A stretch of 64,000 nucleotides of DNA from Bradyrhizobium sp. AUGA SZCCT0176 (lineage in GTDB: Bacteria; Pseudomonadota; Alphaproteobacteria; Rhizobiales; Xanthobacteraceae). Below the pieces are notes generated by a model. The model worked only from the letters and a program-made list of their open reading frames with translations, had not been told where the DNA came from and did no database searches. Shown here one piece after another: positions 1 to 7,840 of this stretch (position 1 is the stretch's first letter; each line of letters begins with the position of its first letter). The stretch spans positions 1 through 64,000 of the forward strand of contig NZ_JAFCMB010000012.1 in NCBI RefSeq assembly GCF_018130145.1. The letters are read 5' to 3'. A program made the position numbers and the translations under genes.

Positions 1-89
1 GACCTGTACCCCCTCACCCGGATCGCACCGGACGATGCTTCGCATCGCCGAGGCGATCCGACCTCTCCCCGCAAGCGGGGCGAGGTAAG
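1..89. repeat. Right half of a dispersed palindromic intergenic repeat
   Basis: These 89 bases are identical to positions 10487-10575, where the complete element is present. The block ends in CCTCTCCCCGC-aa-GCGGGGCGAGG, a self-complementary hairpin, and contains the inner hairpin GGCGATGCGAAGCATC-like (GATGCTTCGCATC). The left half of the element would lie to the left of the window. It sits at the 3' side of the binding-protein gene that ends at 108, so it may also act as a terminator. That role is inference. Confidence 0.85.
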
Positions 90-107
90 ACAGCGCCATC
101 ACCGCAC

Positions 108-1325
108 TCACTTCACCAACGAGCATCCACCATCCGCCATCGGCCGGAACGCCTGATCGGCGGGAATCGTCGAAACCAGCTTGTAATAATCATACGGATA
201 TTTCGACTCCGCCGGCTTCTTTACCTCGAACAGATACATCGGGTGGATGACGCGGCCGTCCTGGCGGATGGTGACGTCGCCGAACAGCTTGTCCTTGCCC
301 TTGAACTTCTTCATCTGCGGCACGGCGTCCCTGGCATGGTCGCTGCCGGTCGCCGCCACCGCGTTGAGATAGGCGAGCGTGGAGGCATAGACGCCGGCCT
401 GATTGCCGCTCGGCATCTTGCCGTTCATGCCGGGCCGCGCCGCAAAGCGTTTGGCGAACGCACGGGTGTCGTCATCCATGTCCCAGTAAAACGCCTCCAG
501 CAGTTGCAGCCCCTGCGCGATCTTCAATCCCATGCCGTGCACGTCGTTGACGAACAACAGGAACGCCACCATGGTCTGGCCGCTCTGCTGGATACCGAAC
601 TCATTGGCCTGCTTGACCGCATTGATGGTGTCGCCGCCGGCATTGGCAAGGCCGATCACCTTGGCCTTGGAGCTCTGCGCCTGCAGCAGGAACGACGCGA
701 AGTCCGACGTACCGAGCGGATGCTTGCTCGAGCCCAGCACTTTGCCGCCATTCTTTTCGATGTAGTTGGTGGCCTCGGCCTCGATGCCCTTGCCGAGCGC
801 ATAGTCGACCGTGACGAAGTACCAGTCCTTGCCGCCGCGCCCCATCATCGCCGCCGCCGTGGTGTTGCCGGTGGCCCACGCGTCGTTGACCCATTGAATG
901 GTGTTGGGCGAACAGGCCTTGCCGGTGAGGTCGGAGCTCGCTGTCGATGACGCCAGGAACGTCATGCGGGAGTCCCGCACCAGCGCATTGATGGCGAGCC
1001 CGACCGCCGAATTGGGCACATCGACGATGGCATCGACACCCTCGACATCGAGCCATTTGCGCGCGATCCCCTGACCGACGTCAGCCTTGTTCTGGTGATC
1101 GGCATAGACGATCTCGACCTTGATGTTCTTGCCGCCGCCGCCAAAGTCCTCCGCCGCCATGCGCGCGGCTTCCACCGACCCCATGCCGTTGGTGTCCTGG
1201 AAGATGCCGGAAATGTCGTTGAGCACGCCGATCCGGACGACGTTTTCGGAAATCTCCGCCCGCGCCGGTCCGAACGCGGCGCAGGATAGCGCGAGCGCCA
1301 GATAGACCCTGATATTCTTCATCAT
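108..1325 (-). CDS. Aromatic-acid-type ABC transporter periplasmic binding protein (Peripla_BP_6 / LivJ-like)
   Basis: 405 aa with a Sec signal peptide (residues 1-23, cleavage near ARA-E). It has the fold and order of the type I branched-chain-amino-acid-like binding proteins: an N-terminal IGVLNDISG strand, the ADHQNKADVGQGIARKW segment and a VPNSAV segment. It is paralogous along its whole length to the protein at 3965-5179. Relatives in Rhodopseudomonas/Bradyrhizobium bind p-coumarate-like and benzoate-like acids, so an aromatic acid ligand is inferred from family and from its position as the third gene behind a CYP199A P450 and its ferredoxin (53 bp gap). No permease or ATPase gene is nearby. 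ATGATG start preceded by AGGGAGAG. Confidence 0.85.
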   Translation of the reverse strand: MMKNIRVYLALALSCAAFGPARAEISENVVRIGVLNDISGIFQDTNGMGSVEAARMAAEDFGGGGKNIKVEIVYADHQNKADVGQGIARKWLDVEGVDAIVDVPNSAVGLAINALVRDSRMTFLASSTASSDLTGKACSPNTIQWVNDAWATGNTTAAAMMGRGGKDWYFVTVDYALGKGIEAEATNYIEKNGGKVLGSSKHPLGTSDFASFLLQAQSSKAKVIGLANAGGDTINAVKQANEFGIQQSGQTMVAFLLFVNDVHGMGLKIAQGLQLLEAFYWDMDDDTRAFAKRFAARPGMNGKMPSGNQAGVYASTLAYLNAVAATGSDHARDAVPQMKKFKGKDKLFGDVTIRQDGRVIHPMYLFEVKKPAESKYPYDYYKLVSTIPADQAFRPMADGGCSLVK

Positions 1326-1378
1326 TCTCTCCCTATGGATGTGATCGTTGTTGTTCCCGGACTGCGCCGGGTTTGAAT

Positions 1379-1714
1379 TCAGATCTGCCGGTCCGGCAGC
1401 CGCACGATGAGGCCGTCGAGTTCCGGCGTGATTTTGATCTGGCAGGACAGCCGGCTGTTCGGCAGCCGCTCGGCGGCGACGCCGTGGAGCAGCTCGTCCT
1501 CCTCCTCGCTCATGGGCGCGAGCCGCGCGATCCAGCCCTCATCGACATAGACATGGCAGGTCGCGCACATCGCGTTGCCACCGCACTCGGCCACGATCTC
1601 GTCGACGCCGTGCGTGGTTGCGACCTGCATGACGCTGGCGCCGACGCTCGCGTCGATGCGTTCGGAACGGTTGTCGGGACGATTGAAAATGATGGTCGGC
1701 ATGATCAGGCTCAC
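1379..1714 (-). CDS. [2Fe-2S] ferredoxin, adrenodoxin/palustrisredoxin type, P450 partner
   Basis: 111 aa. Cluster ligands are visible as C44-x5-C50-x2-C53 (ECGGNAMCATCH) and C91 (LSCQIKI), the spacing of vertebrate-type [2Fe-2S] ferredoxins that serve class I bacterial P450s. It should pass electrons from a ferredoxin reductase to the P450 encoded immediately upstream; no reductase gene is in the window. The GTG start at 1714 overlaps the P450 stop codon by four bases (GTGA), so translation is probably coupled. An alternative ATG at 1702 (MPTIIF) gives a more typical N-terminus and cannot be excluded. Confidence 0.93.
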   Translation of the reverse strand: MSLIMPTIIFNRPDNRSERIDASVGASVMQVATTHGVDEIVAECGGNAMCATCHVYVDEGWIARLAPMSEEEDELLHGVAAERLPNSRLSCQIKITPELDGLIVRLPDRQI

Positions 1715-2922
1715 GCTGCTTTGATGGACACGGGCAGGCTTTCGAGGCCCCGCAGCGTGTTATTGAAACGCCGCGTCGCCGGCCCCGTGATCTCGATCGC
1801 ACTGACCCGTTTTGCCAGCGCCGAAAGCACCGCCTCGCCTTCCAGCCGCGCGACCAGCTGGCCGACGCACATGTGAATGCCGGAGCCATAACCGACGTGG
1901 CCACTGGTCTTGCGCGTCACGTCATATTCGTCAGGCCGGTCCCATCGCCGCGGATCGCGGTTGGCTGCGGCGAGGAACATCAGGATTTTCTCGCCCTCGC
2001 CGATCCGCGACCCGCTGATCTCGACGTCCCGTGTGGTGGTCCGGAAGAACGTCTGCACCGGGCTTTCGAAGCGCACCGCCTCCTCAAAGGCGTTGCGCGC
2101 CAGCGTTGGGTCGCTCCGCAGCCGTGCCCATTGATCGGGAAAACGCGCCAGGCAATAGACCGCGGCGCCGATGCCGTTGACCGTGGTATCGAGGCCGGCG
2201 CTGAGCAGCGAGCGCACCAGCAATGGCGCTTCCGCGGCCGTGATATCGCCGGCATCGGCGCGGGCATGGATGCAGGCGCCGAAACCGCCGGGCGCGAGAT
2301 TTTCACGCTGGCATTGGTCGGCGACATAGGCCTGATGCGGCGCCGAGCGCTCGATCGCGTCCTGACGCAGCTTGTTCGGCGGCCCGAACGAGTTGAAGAC
2401 AAGGCTCGCATAGGGCAGCAGGTTTTCGCGCCCCTCCGGCTTGAGTCCGAGCGCATCGGGAAACACGGACAACGGATAGGCCTCGGCGAGGTCGGCGATG
2501 GCGTCGAAGCTGCCTTTGGCGAGCAGCGCTTCGACCCGGGATTCGGCGGCGGCGACAAAGCTGCCGCGCAATTGCTTCATCACCGTCGGCGATAGCACCC
2601 GGCTCAGCACCGCCCGTGTGCGCGCATGTTCCGGCGGATCGGCCTCCAGAATGATGCTTTGCGGCCGCCAGGCCTTTTCCTTCGCAAAGTCGCTGAGGCC
2701 GACGCCGCGGCTGGAGCAGAAGGTCAGGGGATCGTTGAGGACGGCATGGACCTCGGCATGGCGGGCGACGCCGTAGACGTTCCACTTGTCGAACCAGACG
2801 ACCGGCCCAGCTTCCCGGAGCACCTCGTGAGCGGGATGCGGGTCTTCGAAGAACTCGATCGAGAACGGATCGATGTCCATATGCGGCACGCCCGCCGATG
2901 GCGTGAAGCCTGATGTACTCAT
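1711..2922 (-). CDS. Cytochrome P450, CYP199A family (para-substituted benzoate oxidation)
   Basis: 403 aa, normal length for a soluble bacterial P450. Visible motifs: I-helix oxygen-activation SAGLDTTVNG, ExxR-region EEAVRFESPVQ, and the heme loop GYGSGIHMCVGQ with the axial cysteine. Long stretches (DKWNVYGVAR, NDPLTFCSSRGVGLSDF, EADPPEHART, RFNNTLRGLESLPV) match what I remember of CYP199A4/CYP199A2 of Rhodopseudomonas palustris, which O-demethylate or hydroxylate 4-methoxy- and other para-substituted benzoates. The substrate is therefore inferred to be a para-substituted aromatic acid. ATG at 2922 follows GGGAGGT by five bases. First gene of the P450-ferredoxin-binding protein operon, divergent from a MarR regulator. 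Confidence 0.95.
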   Translation of the reverse strand: MSTSGFTPSAGVPHMDIDPFSIEFFEDPHPAHEVLREAGPVVWFDKWNVYGVARHAEVHAVLNDPLTFCSSRGVGLSDFAKEKAWRPQSIILEADPPEHARTRAVLSRVLSPTVMKQLRGSFVAAAESRVEALLAKGSFDAIADLAEAYPLSVFPDALGLKPEGRENLLPYASLVFNSFGPPNKLRQDAIERSAPHQAYVADQCQRENLAPGGFGACIHARADAGDITAAEAPLLVRSLLSAGLDTTVNGIGAAVYCLARFPDQWARLRSDPTLARNAFEEAVRFESPVQTFFRTTTRDVEISGSRIGEGEKILMFLAAANRDPRRWDRPDEYDVTRKTSGHVGYGSGIHMCVGQLVARLEGEAVLSALAKRVSAIEITGPATRRFNNTLRGLESLPVSIKAA

Positions 2923-2995
2923 TCCGACCTCCCAAAGTTTGTTCTTGTAAAGAGCTGGCGCATGTCTCTATCTCTCAAGCCCAGCGTTTGCAGCG

Positions 2996-3532
2996 ATGAT
3001 CAGGGACATGAGCAGTCAACCACCCGCCAGGAATGCGCGCCGGCAGAGACCGGCGGAGGTCGCAGATGCCGATGACGGCCCGACCCTCGATCTCGAGCGC
3101 TACGTTCCGGCGTTCATCACCTTCATCGCCAACAAGCTCTCGAACAGCGCCACCGCGTTCTATCAGCGCAATTTCGGCGTCAACGTCACGGAATGGCGGA
3201 TCATGTCGCTGCTGGCGATCGAACCCGGCATCCCGGCCTCGCGGATCTGCCACGTGATCGGCTTCGACAAGGGACCGGTCAGCCGCACCCTGTCGATGCT
3301 CCAGAAGCGCGGCCTGGTTGCGATCCGGACCGCCCCGGACGACGGACGCACCCATTCGATATCGCTGACGGCGAAGGGACGCTCCACCCACGACAAGGTC
3401 ATCGTCGCCGCGCTCGAACGCGAACGACGGCTGCTGTCCGTCCTGCGCAAGGACGAGCGGGAGGTGCTGATCGACCTGCTGCGCCGCGTCCACGGCAATC
3501 TCGATGCCGTCAAGGGCGTCGGCGGCCCATAG
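2996..3532 (+). CDS. MarR-family transcriptional regulator, divergent from the P450 operon
   Basis: 178 aa. The winged helix-turn-helix lies about residues 60-125: WRIMSLLAIEPGIPASRICHVIG, then recognition helix DKGPVSRTLSMLQKRGLV and wing PDDGRTHSISLTAKG. A basic, probably disordered N-terminal tail of about 30 residues precedes it. Divergent placement suggests control of the P450-ferredoxin-binding protein operon; family members usually respond to aromatic acids or their CoA thioesters. Start is uncertain: neither ATG 2996 nor ATG 3008 has a well-spaced ribosome binding site. Confidence 0.88.
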   Translation: MIRDMSSQPPARNARRQRPAEVADADDGPTLDLERYVPAFITFIANKLSNSATAFYQRNFGVNVTEWRIMSLLAIEPGIPASRICHVIGFDKGPVSRTLSMLQKRGLVAIRTAPDDGRTHSISLTAKGRSTHDKVIVAALERERRLLSVLRKDEREVLIDLLRRVHGNLDAVKGVGGP

Positions 3533-3699
3533 GCTGTCCGGCAACGACCATTTCATATGAAGCGCACCGGTCCGCGCCGCGGATGACACGGCGGCGTTCC
3601 GTGACCCGCTTTGGCTTTCGCCCATCCATACCTCCCTGCGAGACCCGGCAGCTGGACTGCTTCTGCGGCCATCATTGACCGAGAGACTGGCACGAATTA

Positions 3700-3735
3700 G
3701 TTGCCGTGGCAACAATATAGAGTTGCTAAAGCAAC
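3700..3735. promoter_or_regulatory. Pair of inverted repeats GTTGC-N4-GCAAC, probable regulator operators
   Basis: GTTGC-CGTG-GCAAC occupies 3700-3713 and GTTGC-TAAA-GCAAC occupies 3722-3735. Both have the same arms and a four-base spacer. Their centres are 22 bp apart, about two helical turns, which fits two dimers on one DNA face. They lie upstream of the minus-strand stub described for 3533-3964 and not in front of any intact gene. Confidence 0.5.
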
Positions 3736-3780
3736 GAAATGCTCGGTCGGGAACTTTGGCCCTGCTGCATGCGGCTACGC

Positions 3781-3871
3781 TCGTCATGCCCGGCCTTGTG
3801 CCGGGCATCCACGTCTTTGCATCCTTTAAGCACGAAAGACGTAGATGGCCGGGACAAGCCCGGCCATGACG
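3781..3871. repeat. Dispersed palindromic repeat, GTCATGCCCGG family (copy 1)
   Basis: Begins CGTCATGCCCGGCC and ends GGCCGGGACAAGCCCGGCCATGACG, with inner AGACGT/ACGTCT arms, so the whole block folds into one long imperfect hairpin. Related copies lie at 35960-36048 and 39875-39984. Confidence 0.8.
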
Positions 3872-3964
3872 AAGGAGGAAATCTGACAGCTAAGGAAGGC
3901 TCAGACAGTACTGGCTGCTTTTTCGGCCCAACCCTGAGGATCGCCGCACGCCGCGCCGCGCCGT

Positions 3965-5179
3965 CTATTTCGACAGCGGACAGCCGCCGTCCTTCTCGGG
4001 CCGGAACGCGTCCTCGCCCTTGATCGTGCCGACCACTTTCAAAAGGTCCCATTTCGACTGCGACTCATCCGGCTTCTTGACCTCGAGCAGGTAGAGCGGA
4101 TGGATTTTTCGTCCATCGGCGCGAATGAAACCCTTGCCGAACAGCGGATCGTCGGTTGGCATCGCCTTCATCGCTTCGACAACCGCCTTGCCGTCGGTAG
4201 CGCCGCCGGCCTTGTCGACGGCCTTGAGGTAGTGAATCACCGAGGCATAGACGCCGGCCTGCATGTCGTTGGGATAATTCTTCTGCGGGTGGCGCTCGGC
4301 AAACTTTGCGGCGAAGCGGCGGGTGCCGTCGTTCAGATCCCAGTAGAACGGATTCATGATCTGCGCGCCCTGCGCCGCCTTCAGCGTCAGCGCCGGCAAC
4401 CCGTTCATGCCAAGGATCAGGCCGACCAGCTTCTGCTTCTGGGTGAGGCCGAATTCGGCCGCCTGCTTCATCGACGTGATGGTGTCATCGCCGGCATTGG
4501 CGATGCCGACGATATCAGCACCGGAGCCTTGCGCCTGCAGCAGGAAGGAGGCGTAATCCGCCGTCCCCAGCGGATGGCGGACGGCGCCGACCACCTCGCC
4601 GCCGGCGGCCTTGACCGCTTCCATCGCCTGCTTTTCGAGATCGTGACCGAACGCATAGTCAGCGGTGAGGAAGAACCATTTCTTGCCGCCCTTCGCCACC
4701 ACCGCCTTGCCGAGACCGTGGCCATACGCGTAGGTGTCGTAGGTCCAGTGTACGGTGTTGGGGGTGCATTTCGCGCCGGTCAGCAGCACGGTTCCGGCGC
4801 CGGAGCCGATGAACACCTTGTTCTTCTGTTCGCTGATGCCTGCGACCGCGAGCGCGATCGCCGAGTTCGGCAGATCGAAGATCGCATCGACGCTTTCGTT
4901 TTCATACCAGCGCCGGGCGATGCCGACGCCGATGTCAGGCTTGTTCTGGTGGTCGGCCGCGACCACCTCGACGACCTTGCCGACGGCCTTGCCGCCGTAA
5001 TCCTCGACCGCCATCTGGGCCGCGACCACCGAACCGATGCCCTGGTAGGTCGCGAACACGCCGGACTGATCGTTCAGGATACCGATGCGGACTTTTTCCT
5101 GCGCCTGCGCGCCCGAGACGAGCAGGACCGCGGCCGCAGCAACCAGCGGCGTCTTCAGCCGCGAAAAAACATGACCCAT
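3965..5179 (-). CDS. Aromatic-acid-type ABC transporter periplasmic binding protein, paralogue of the one at 108-1325
   Basis: 404 aa from ATG 5179, chosen because GGGAGGT lies five bases upstream; a longer reading adds 14 non-signal residues. Signal peptide residues 1-26, cleavage near AQA-Q. The mature part starts KVRIGILNDQSG and shares ADHQNKPDIGVGIARRWYE, DLPNSAI and the C-terminal IHPLYLLEVKKP block with the paralogue. By family it binds an organic or aromatic acid for an ABC importer whose membrane and ATPase subunits are not in this window. Divergent from a MarR gene with a palindromic operator between them (5234-5250), so regulation by that MarR is likely. Confidence 0.87.
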   Translation of the reverse strand: MGHVFSRLKTPLVAAAAVLLVSGAQAQEKVRIGILNDQSGVFATYQGIGSVVAAQMAVEDYGGKAVGKVVEVVAADHQNKPDIGVGIARRWYENESVDAIFDLPNSAIALAVAGISEQKNKVFIGSGAGTVLLTGAKCTPNTVHWTYDTYAYGHGLGKAVVAKGGKKWFFLTADYAFGHDLEKQAMEAVKAAGGEVVGAVRHPLGTADYASFLLQAQGSGADIVGIANAGDDTITSMKQAAEFGLTQKQKLVGLILGMNGLPALTLKAAQGAQIMNPFYWDLNDGTRRFAAKFAERHPQKNYPNDMQAGVYASVIHYLKAVDKAGGATDGKAVVEAMKAMPTDDPLFGKGFIRADGRKIHPLYLLEVKKPDESQSKWDLLKVVGTIKGEDAFRPEKDGGCPLSK

Positions 5180-5233
5180 CCGGACCTCCCTGTGTTTACA
5201 ACTCCAAAAGGCAATCTTCACGCTGCCGAAATT

Positions 5234-5250
5234 ACTTATATAATATAAGT
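5234..5250. promoter_or_regulatory. Perfect palindrome ACTTATA-taa-TATAAGT, probable MarR operator
   Basis: A 17-bp site with 7-bp perfect arms in the 112-bp gap between the divergent binding-protein gene (start 5179) and MarR gene (start 5292). Size, AT content and position are typical of a MarR dimer site that represses both directions. Confidence 0.65.
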
Positions 5251-5291
5251 ATTTTTCGGAGAGTCAATCTCGACCGGGAATCACCGAACAC

Positions 5292-5822
5292 ATGCAAAAA
5301 CCCCGCAGCCGCGCCGCGGCGAAAAAATCCCCGCTGGTTGAAACCGCCGATGACAAGAGAAAGTCGCTCGATCTGAGCGCGTTACAGCAGACGCCCGGGT
5401 TCATGATCCGGATCCTGCAGCTGCTGAATTTCGAAGCTTTTTTCCGGCACTTCCAGGCGCTGGAAGTGTCGCCGGTCGAATACTCCATCCTCATGACCGT
5501 GCGCGACAACGAGGCCGTGACGCAGAGCGAACTCGCCGCCGTGCTCAAGATGCAACTGCCAAACCTCGTGAAGATCCTGTCTGCCATGGAAGAGGCCGGC
5601 ATCGTGAGGCGGAAGCGATCGTCCCGCGACAAGCGTGCGGTCGAGCTTTCGCTCAGCGCGGCCGGGCAAAGGCGGGCCGATGAGGCAAGCCGGGCTGGCG
5701 AGACCTTCAATGAACACACGCTCGCCCCGCTCAGCAAGCCAGAGCGGGCGGCATTTCTTCAGATGCTGACGCGGCTGGTCGACGCCTACCGGCACGAACT
5801 TTCGCGAAGCAACGCCTCTTGA
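5292..5822 (+). CDS. MarR-family transcriptional regulator
   Basis: 176 aa. The wHTH is at about residues 70-130: VEYSILMTVRDNEAVTQSELAAVL, recognition helix MQLPNLVKILSAMEEAGIV, wing RSSRDKRAVELSLSAAG. The N-terminus is a short lysine/arginine-rich tail. Divergent from the paralogous aromatic-acid binding protein and tail-to-tail with the feruloyl-CoA synthase-type gene three bases away. It probably controls the binding-protein gene and itself through the palindrome at 5234-5250. The ligand is unknown; an aromatic acid or its CoA ester is the natural guess. Confidence 0.9.
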   Translation: MQKPRSRAAAKKSPLVETADDKRKSLDLSALQQTPGFMIRILQLLNFEAFFRHFQALEVSPVEYSILMTVRDNEAVTQSELAAVLKMQLPNLVKILSAMEEAGIVRRKRSSRDKRAVELSLSAAGQRRADEASRAGETFNEHTLAPLSKPERAAFLQMLTRLVDAYRHELSRSNAS

Positions 5823-5825
5823 AGC

Positions 5826-7691
5826 TTAGCCGGCGCACCCGATCCACTCGGCCGATGCGCTGTCGTCCAACACCGCCACCGCGCCTGCCCGGCGGGTCAG
5901 CACCGCGCGCTGGTTGATGTAGCCCTTGTCGGTGATCTCGCCGCCATCGACGGAAGCAGGTTCGGCCAGCAGCAGCGCGCGCGTGGCGTGGCCGGACGAG
6001 TTGGTGCCCTGCGCTTTCAGTTTGGCGAGACCCTGCCCGATCGCGGCGCGAACTTCTTCGTGGCCGATGACCTCATCGGCGGCGGCGTTGTCGGGCAGAC
6101 CGGCATGGGCACGACAAGCGGCGATGTTGGGGAACACCAGAAAGCGGACTTCATCGCCGCCATGTCCGGCGACGACAATATCCTGCGCCAGCGGCGCGAG
6201 TGCTGCGATGCCGGCGACGCGCAGCGTGCCGACATTGACCCACGTACCGGAGTTGAGCTTGAAATCCTCGGCGACGCGGCCGTCGAAAAACAATCCGAGT
6301 TCTGGCCGCTCGGGATCGGCAAAGGTCACGGCGTCGCCGATCAAATAAAAGCCTTCCGCATCGAACGCCTGCGCGGTGAGTTCCGGCGCCTTCCAGTAGC
6401 CGGGCGTGACATTCGGTCCGCGCACCCGCACCTCGAGCTTGTCGCCTGACGGAACCAGCTTCAGTTCGGTGCCTGATATCGGCACGCCGATATTGCCGGA
6501 GCGCCTGGCCTGGAAATGGCAGTCGGTCGCGAGCGGCGAGGTTTCGGTCGAGCCCCAGGCCGACACCATCGGCAGCGCGCGGCCGCTGGTTTTGATCGAG
6601 AGTTCCTCCAGCGCATCCCAGAGATTCTGCGGCAGCGCCGCCCCCGCATAGAACGCGAACTTCACCTCGCCAAAGAATTTTTGGCGCAGTTCCTCGTCAC
6701 TGCGCAGCGCCGCGATCAGCATGTCGAAGCCGCGCGGCACGTTGAAATAGACCGTCGGCATCACGCTGCGCAGGTTCGCCAGCGAAGTCGCGAACAGCCC
6801 CGGCGCCGGCTTGCCGCCGTCGACATAGAGCGTGCCGCCATTGCGCAGCACCAGATTGAAATTGTGGTTGGCGCCGAACGTATGGCTCCAGGGCAGCCAG
6901 TCGAGGATCACGAGATCGTCGCGCGCCGCTTCCAGGAACGTCCAGGTCTGCGCCTTGGCCTGCTGGCTCGAGGTCAGCATGCGCTGGGTGTTGATCACAG
7001 CCTTCGGCGTGCCGGTCGAACCCGAGGTGAACAGGAACTTTGCAATTGTGTCCGGCGTGACGGCCTTGAAGGCTTTTTCGACGACCGGCGTTTCCGGTGT
7101 CGCCGCGATCTTTGGGAATGGGATCACGTCGCTATCGCTGGGATCGCTGCTGACAATTTTTGCCGAATGCAGCGGTGCAATCGCCGCGAGCGCCGCCGCG
7201 AATGGTTTGGCGTTGGAGACATAGATCGCGCCGGGCCCGAGCAGACTGATCATGCCCTTGAGCTTGTCGAAATCCCTGGACATCAGCGAATAGGCCGGCG
7301 AGATCGCCGCCGAGGGTACTCCGACATGCTGAGCAGCCAGCGCTAACAATGCATGGTCGACGCTGCTGTCGGACAGGATCACCAATGGCCGTTCCGCGCT
7401 CAGCTCCTGCGCCAGAATCCACGCCGCGGCCGAGCGAACCTGCCGCAATGCACCGGCATAAGTGACGGTGTTCCAAGGCACATCTGGTGTCTTGCGGTCG
7501 GCAAGAAAAATCCGCTCGGGCGTCTGCCGGGCCCAATGTTCGAGCCAGTCGCCGACGCAGCGCGCGCCTGGCTTCAGCGGCACCGTCGATTTCAGGATGA
7601 TGCTGCCGTCCGTGCGGCGATCGGCAGAGATCGCGGGCTTCGCAAACAGCGCTTCGGATTGGTCGCGGCCTGTGGCGGCGGCTGTCGTCAT
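5826..7691 (-). CDS. Feruloyl-CoA synthase-type aryl-acid:CoA ligase (ANL superfamily)
   Basis: 621 aa from ATG 7691, which follows GAGGAGG by six bases; a longer frame (to 7766) would run through the operator. The AMP-binding P-loop LFTSGSTGTPKAV is at residues 220-232, and GSTETSPLA is the A5 region. The stretch FDGRVAEDFKLNSGTWVNVG and the C-terminal GEITDKGYINQRAVL are characteristic of the feruloyl-CoA synthase family. It should activate hydroxycinnamate-like acids (ferulate, p-coumarate, caffeate) to CoA thioesters with ATP, the first cytoplasmic step of side-chain shortening. No hydratase/lyase or vanillin dehydrogenase partner is in this window. Divergent from a MarR gene with a double operator between them. 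Confidence 0.9.
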   Translation of the reverse strand: MTTAAATGRDQSEALFAKPAISADRRTDGSIILKSTVPLKPGARCVGDWLEHWARQTPERIFLADRKTPDVPWNTVTYAGALRQVRSAAAWILAQELSAERPLVILSDSSVDHALLALAAQHVGVPSAAISPAYSLMSRDFDKLKGMISLLGPGAIYVSNAKPFAAALAAIAPLHSAKIVSSDPSDSDVIPFPKIAATPETPVVEKAFKAVTPDTIAKFLFTSGSTGTPKAVINTQRMLTSSQQAKAQTWTFLEAARDDLVILDWLPWSHTFGANHNFNLVLRNGGTLYVDGGKPAPGLFATSLANLRSVMPTVYFNVPRGFDMLIAALRSDEELRQKFFGEVKFAFYAGAALPQNLWDALEELSIKTSGRALPMVSAWGSTETSPLATDCHFQARRSGNIGVPISGTELKLVPSGDKLEVRVRGPNVTPGYWKAPELTAQAFDAEGFYLIGDAVTFADPERPELGLFFDGRVAEDFKLNSGTWVNVGTLRVAGIAALAPLAQDIVVAGHGGDEVRFLVFPNIAACRAHAGLPDNAAADEVIGHEEVRAAIGQGLAKLKAQGTNSSGHATRALLLAEPASVDGGEITDKGYINQRAVLTRRAGAVAVLDDSASAEWIGCAG

Positions 7692-7749
7692 CGGTTTCCT
7701 CCTCGCGCGGCCCATCGGCCGCCGGCCTCTTTGGGCCGCTCTTGCGCAT

Positions 7750-7786
7750 ATTGTTGGTCGCAACAATTGTTGTCGTCAACAACAAT
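7750..7786. promoter_or_regulatory. Two overlapping inverted repeats (ATTGTTG-N4-CAACAAT type), probable MarR/CouR-like operator
   Basis: First site: ATTGTTG-gtcg-CAACAAT at 7750-7767, perfect 7-bp arms. Second site: TTGTTG-tcgt-CAACAA at 7767-7782, flanked by further matching bases. The sites share arms and spacer length and are centred 16 bp apart, between the ligase start (7691) and the divergent MarR start (7841). MarR-type CouR of Rhodopseudomonas represses p-coumarate genes from such a position and is released by the CoA thioester; the same logic is inferred here. Confidence 0.7.
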
Positions 7787-7840
7787 ATTTCCTTCGCCGC
7801 TGCAAAGCGCTAGAAGGGAAGCGACGCCGGGAGAAACGAT

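Larger units (their letters stand above)
3533..3964. other. 432-bp intergenic region with an orphan operator pair, a possible gene remnant and a palindromic repeat
   Basis: No complete gene is visible. On the minus strand there is an AGGGAGG at 3631-3637 followed by ATG at 3625 and about 30 sense-looking codons, which then run antisense through the MarR gene. This looks like the 5' stub of a lost gene. Upstream of it on the same strand lie two short inverted repeats (3700-3735). Positions 3781-3871 are a dispersed palindromic repeat. The remnant interpretation is inference. Confidence 0.4.

Noticed and set aside
2975-3808. Minus-strand frame of 277 codons opposite the first MarR
   Set aside because: Most of it is antisense of the MarR gene and a repeat. 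Only its first part near 3625 may be a remnant, reported separately.
4100-5248. 382-codon plus-strand frame opposite the second aromatic-acid binding protein
   Set aside because: Shadow frame; the minus-strand protein has a signal peptide, family motifs and a good ribosome binding site.
7692-7766. 25-residue N-terminal extension of the aryl-CoA ligase
   Set aside because: It would start inside the double operator; ATG 7691 has GAGGAGG at ideal spacing.
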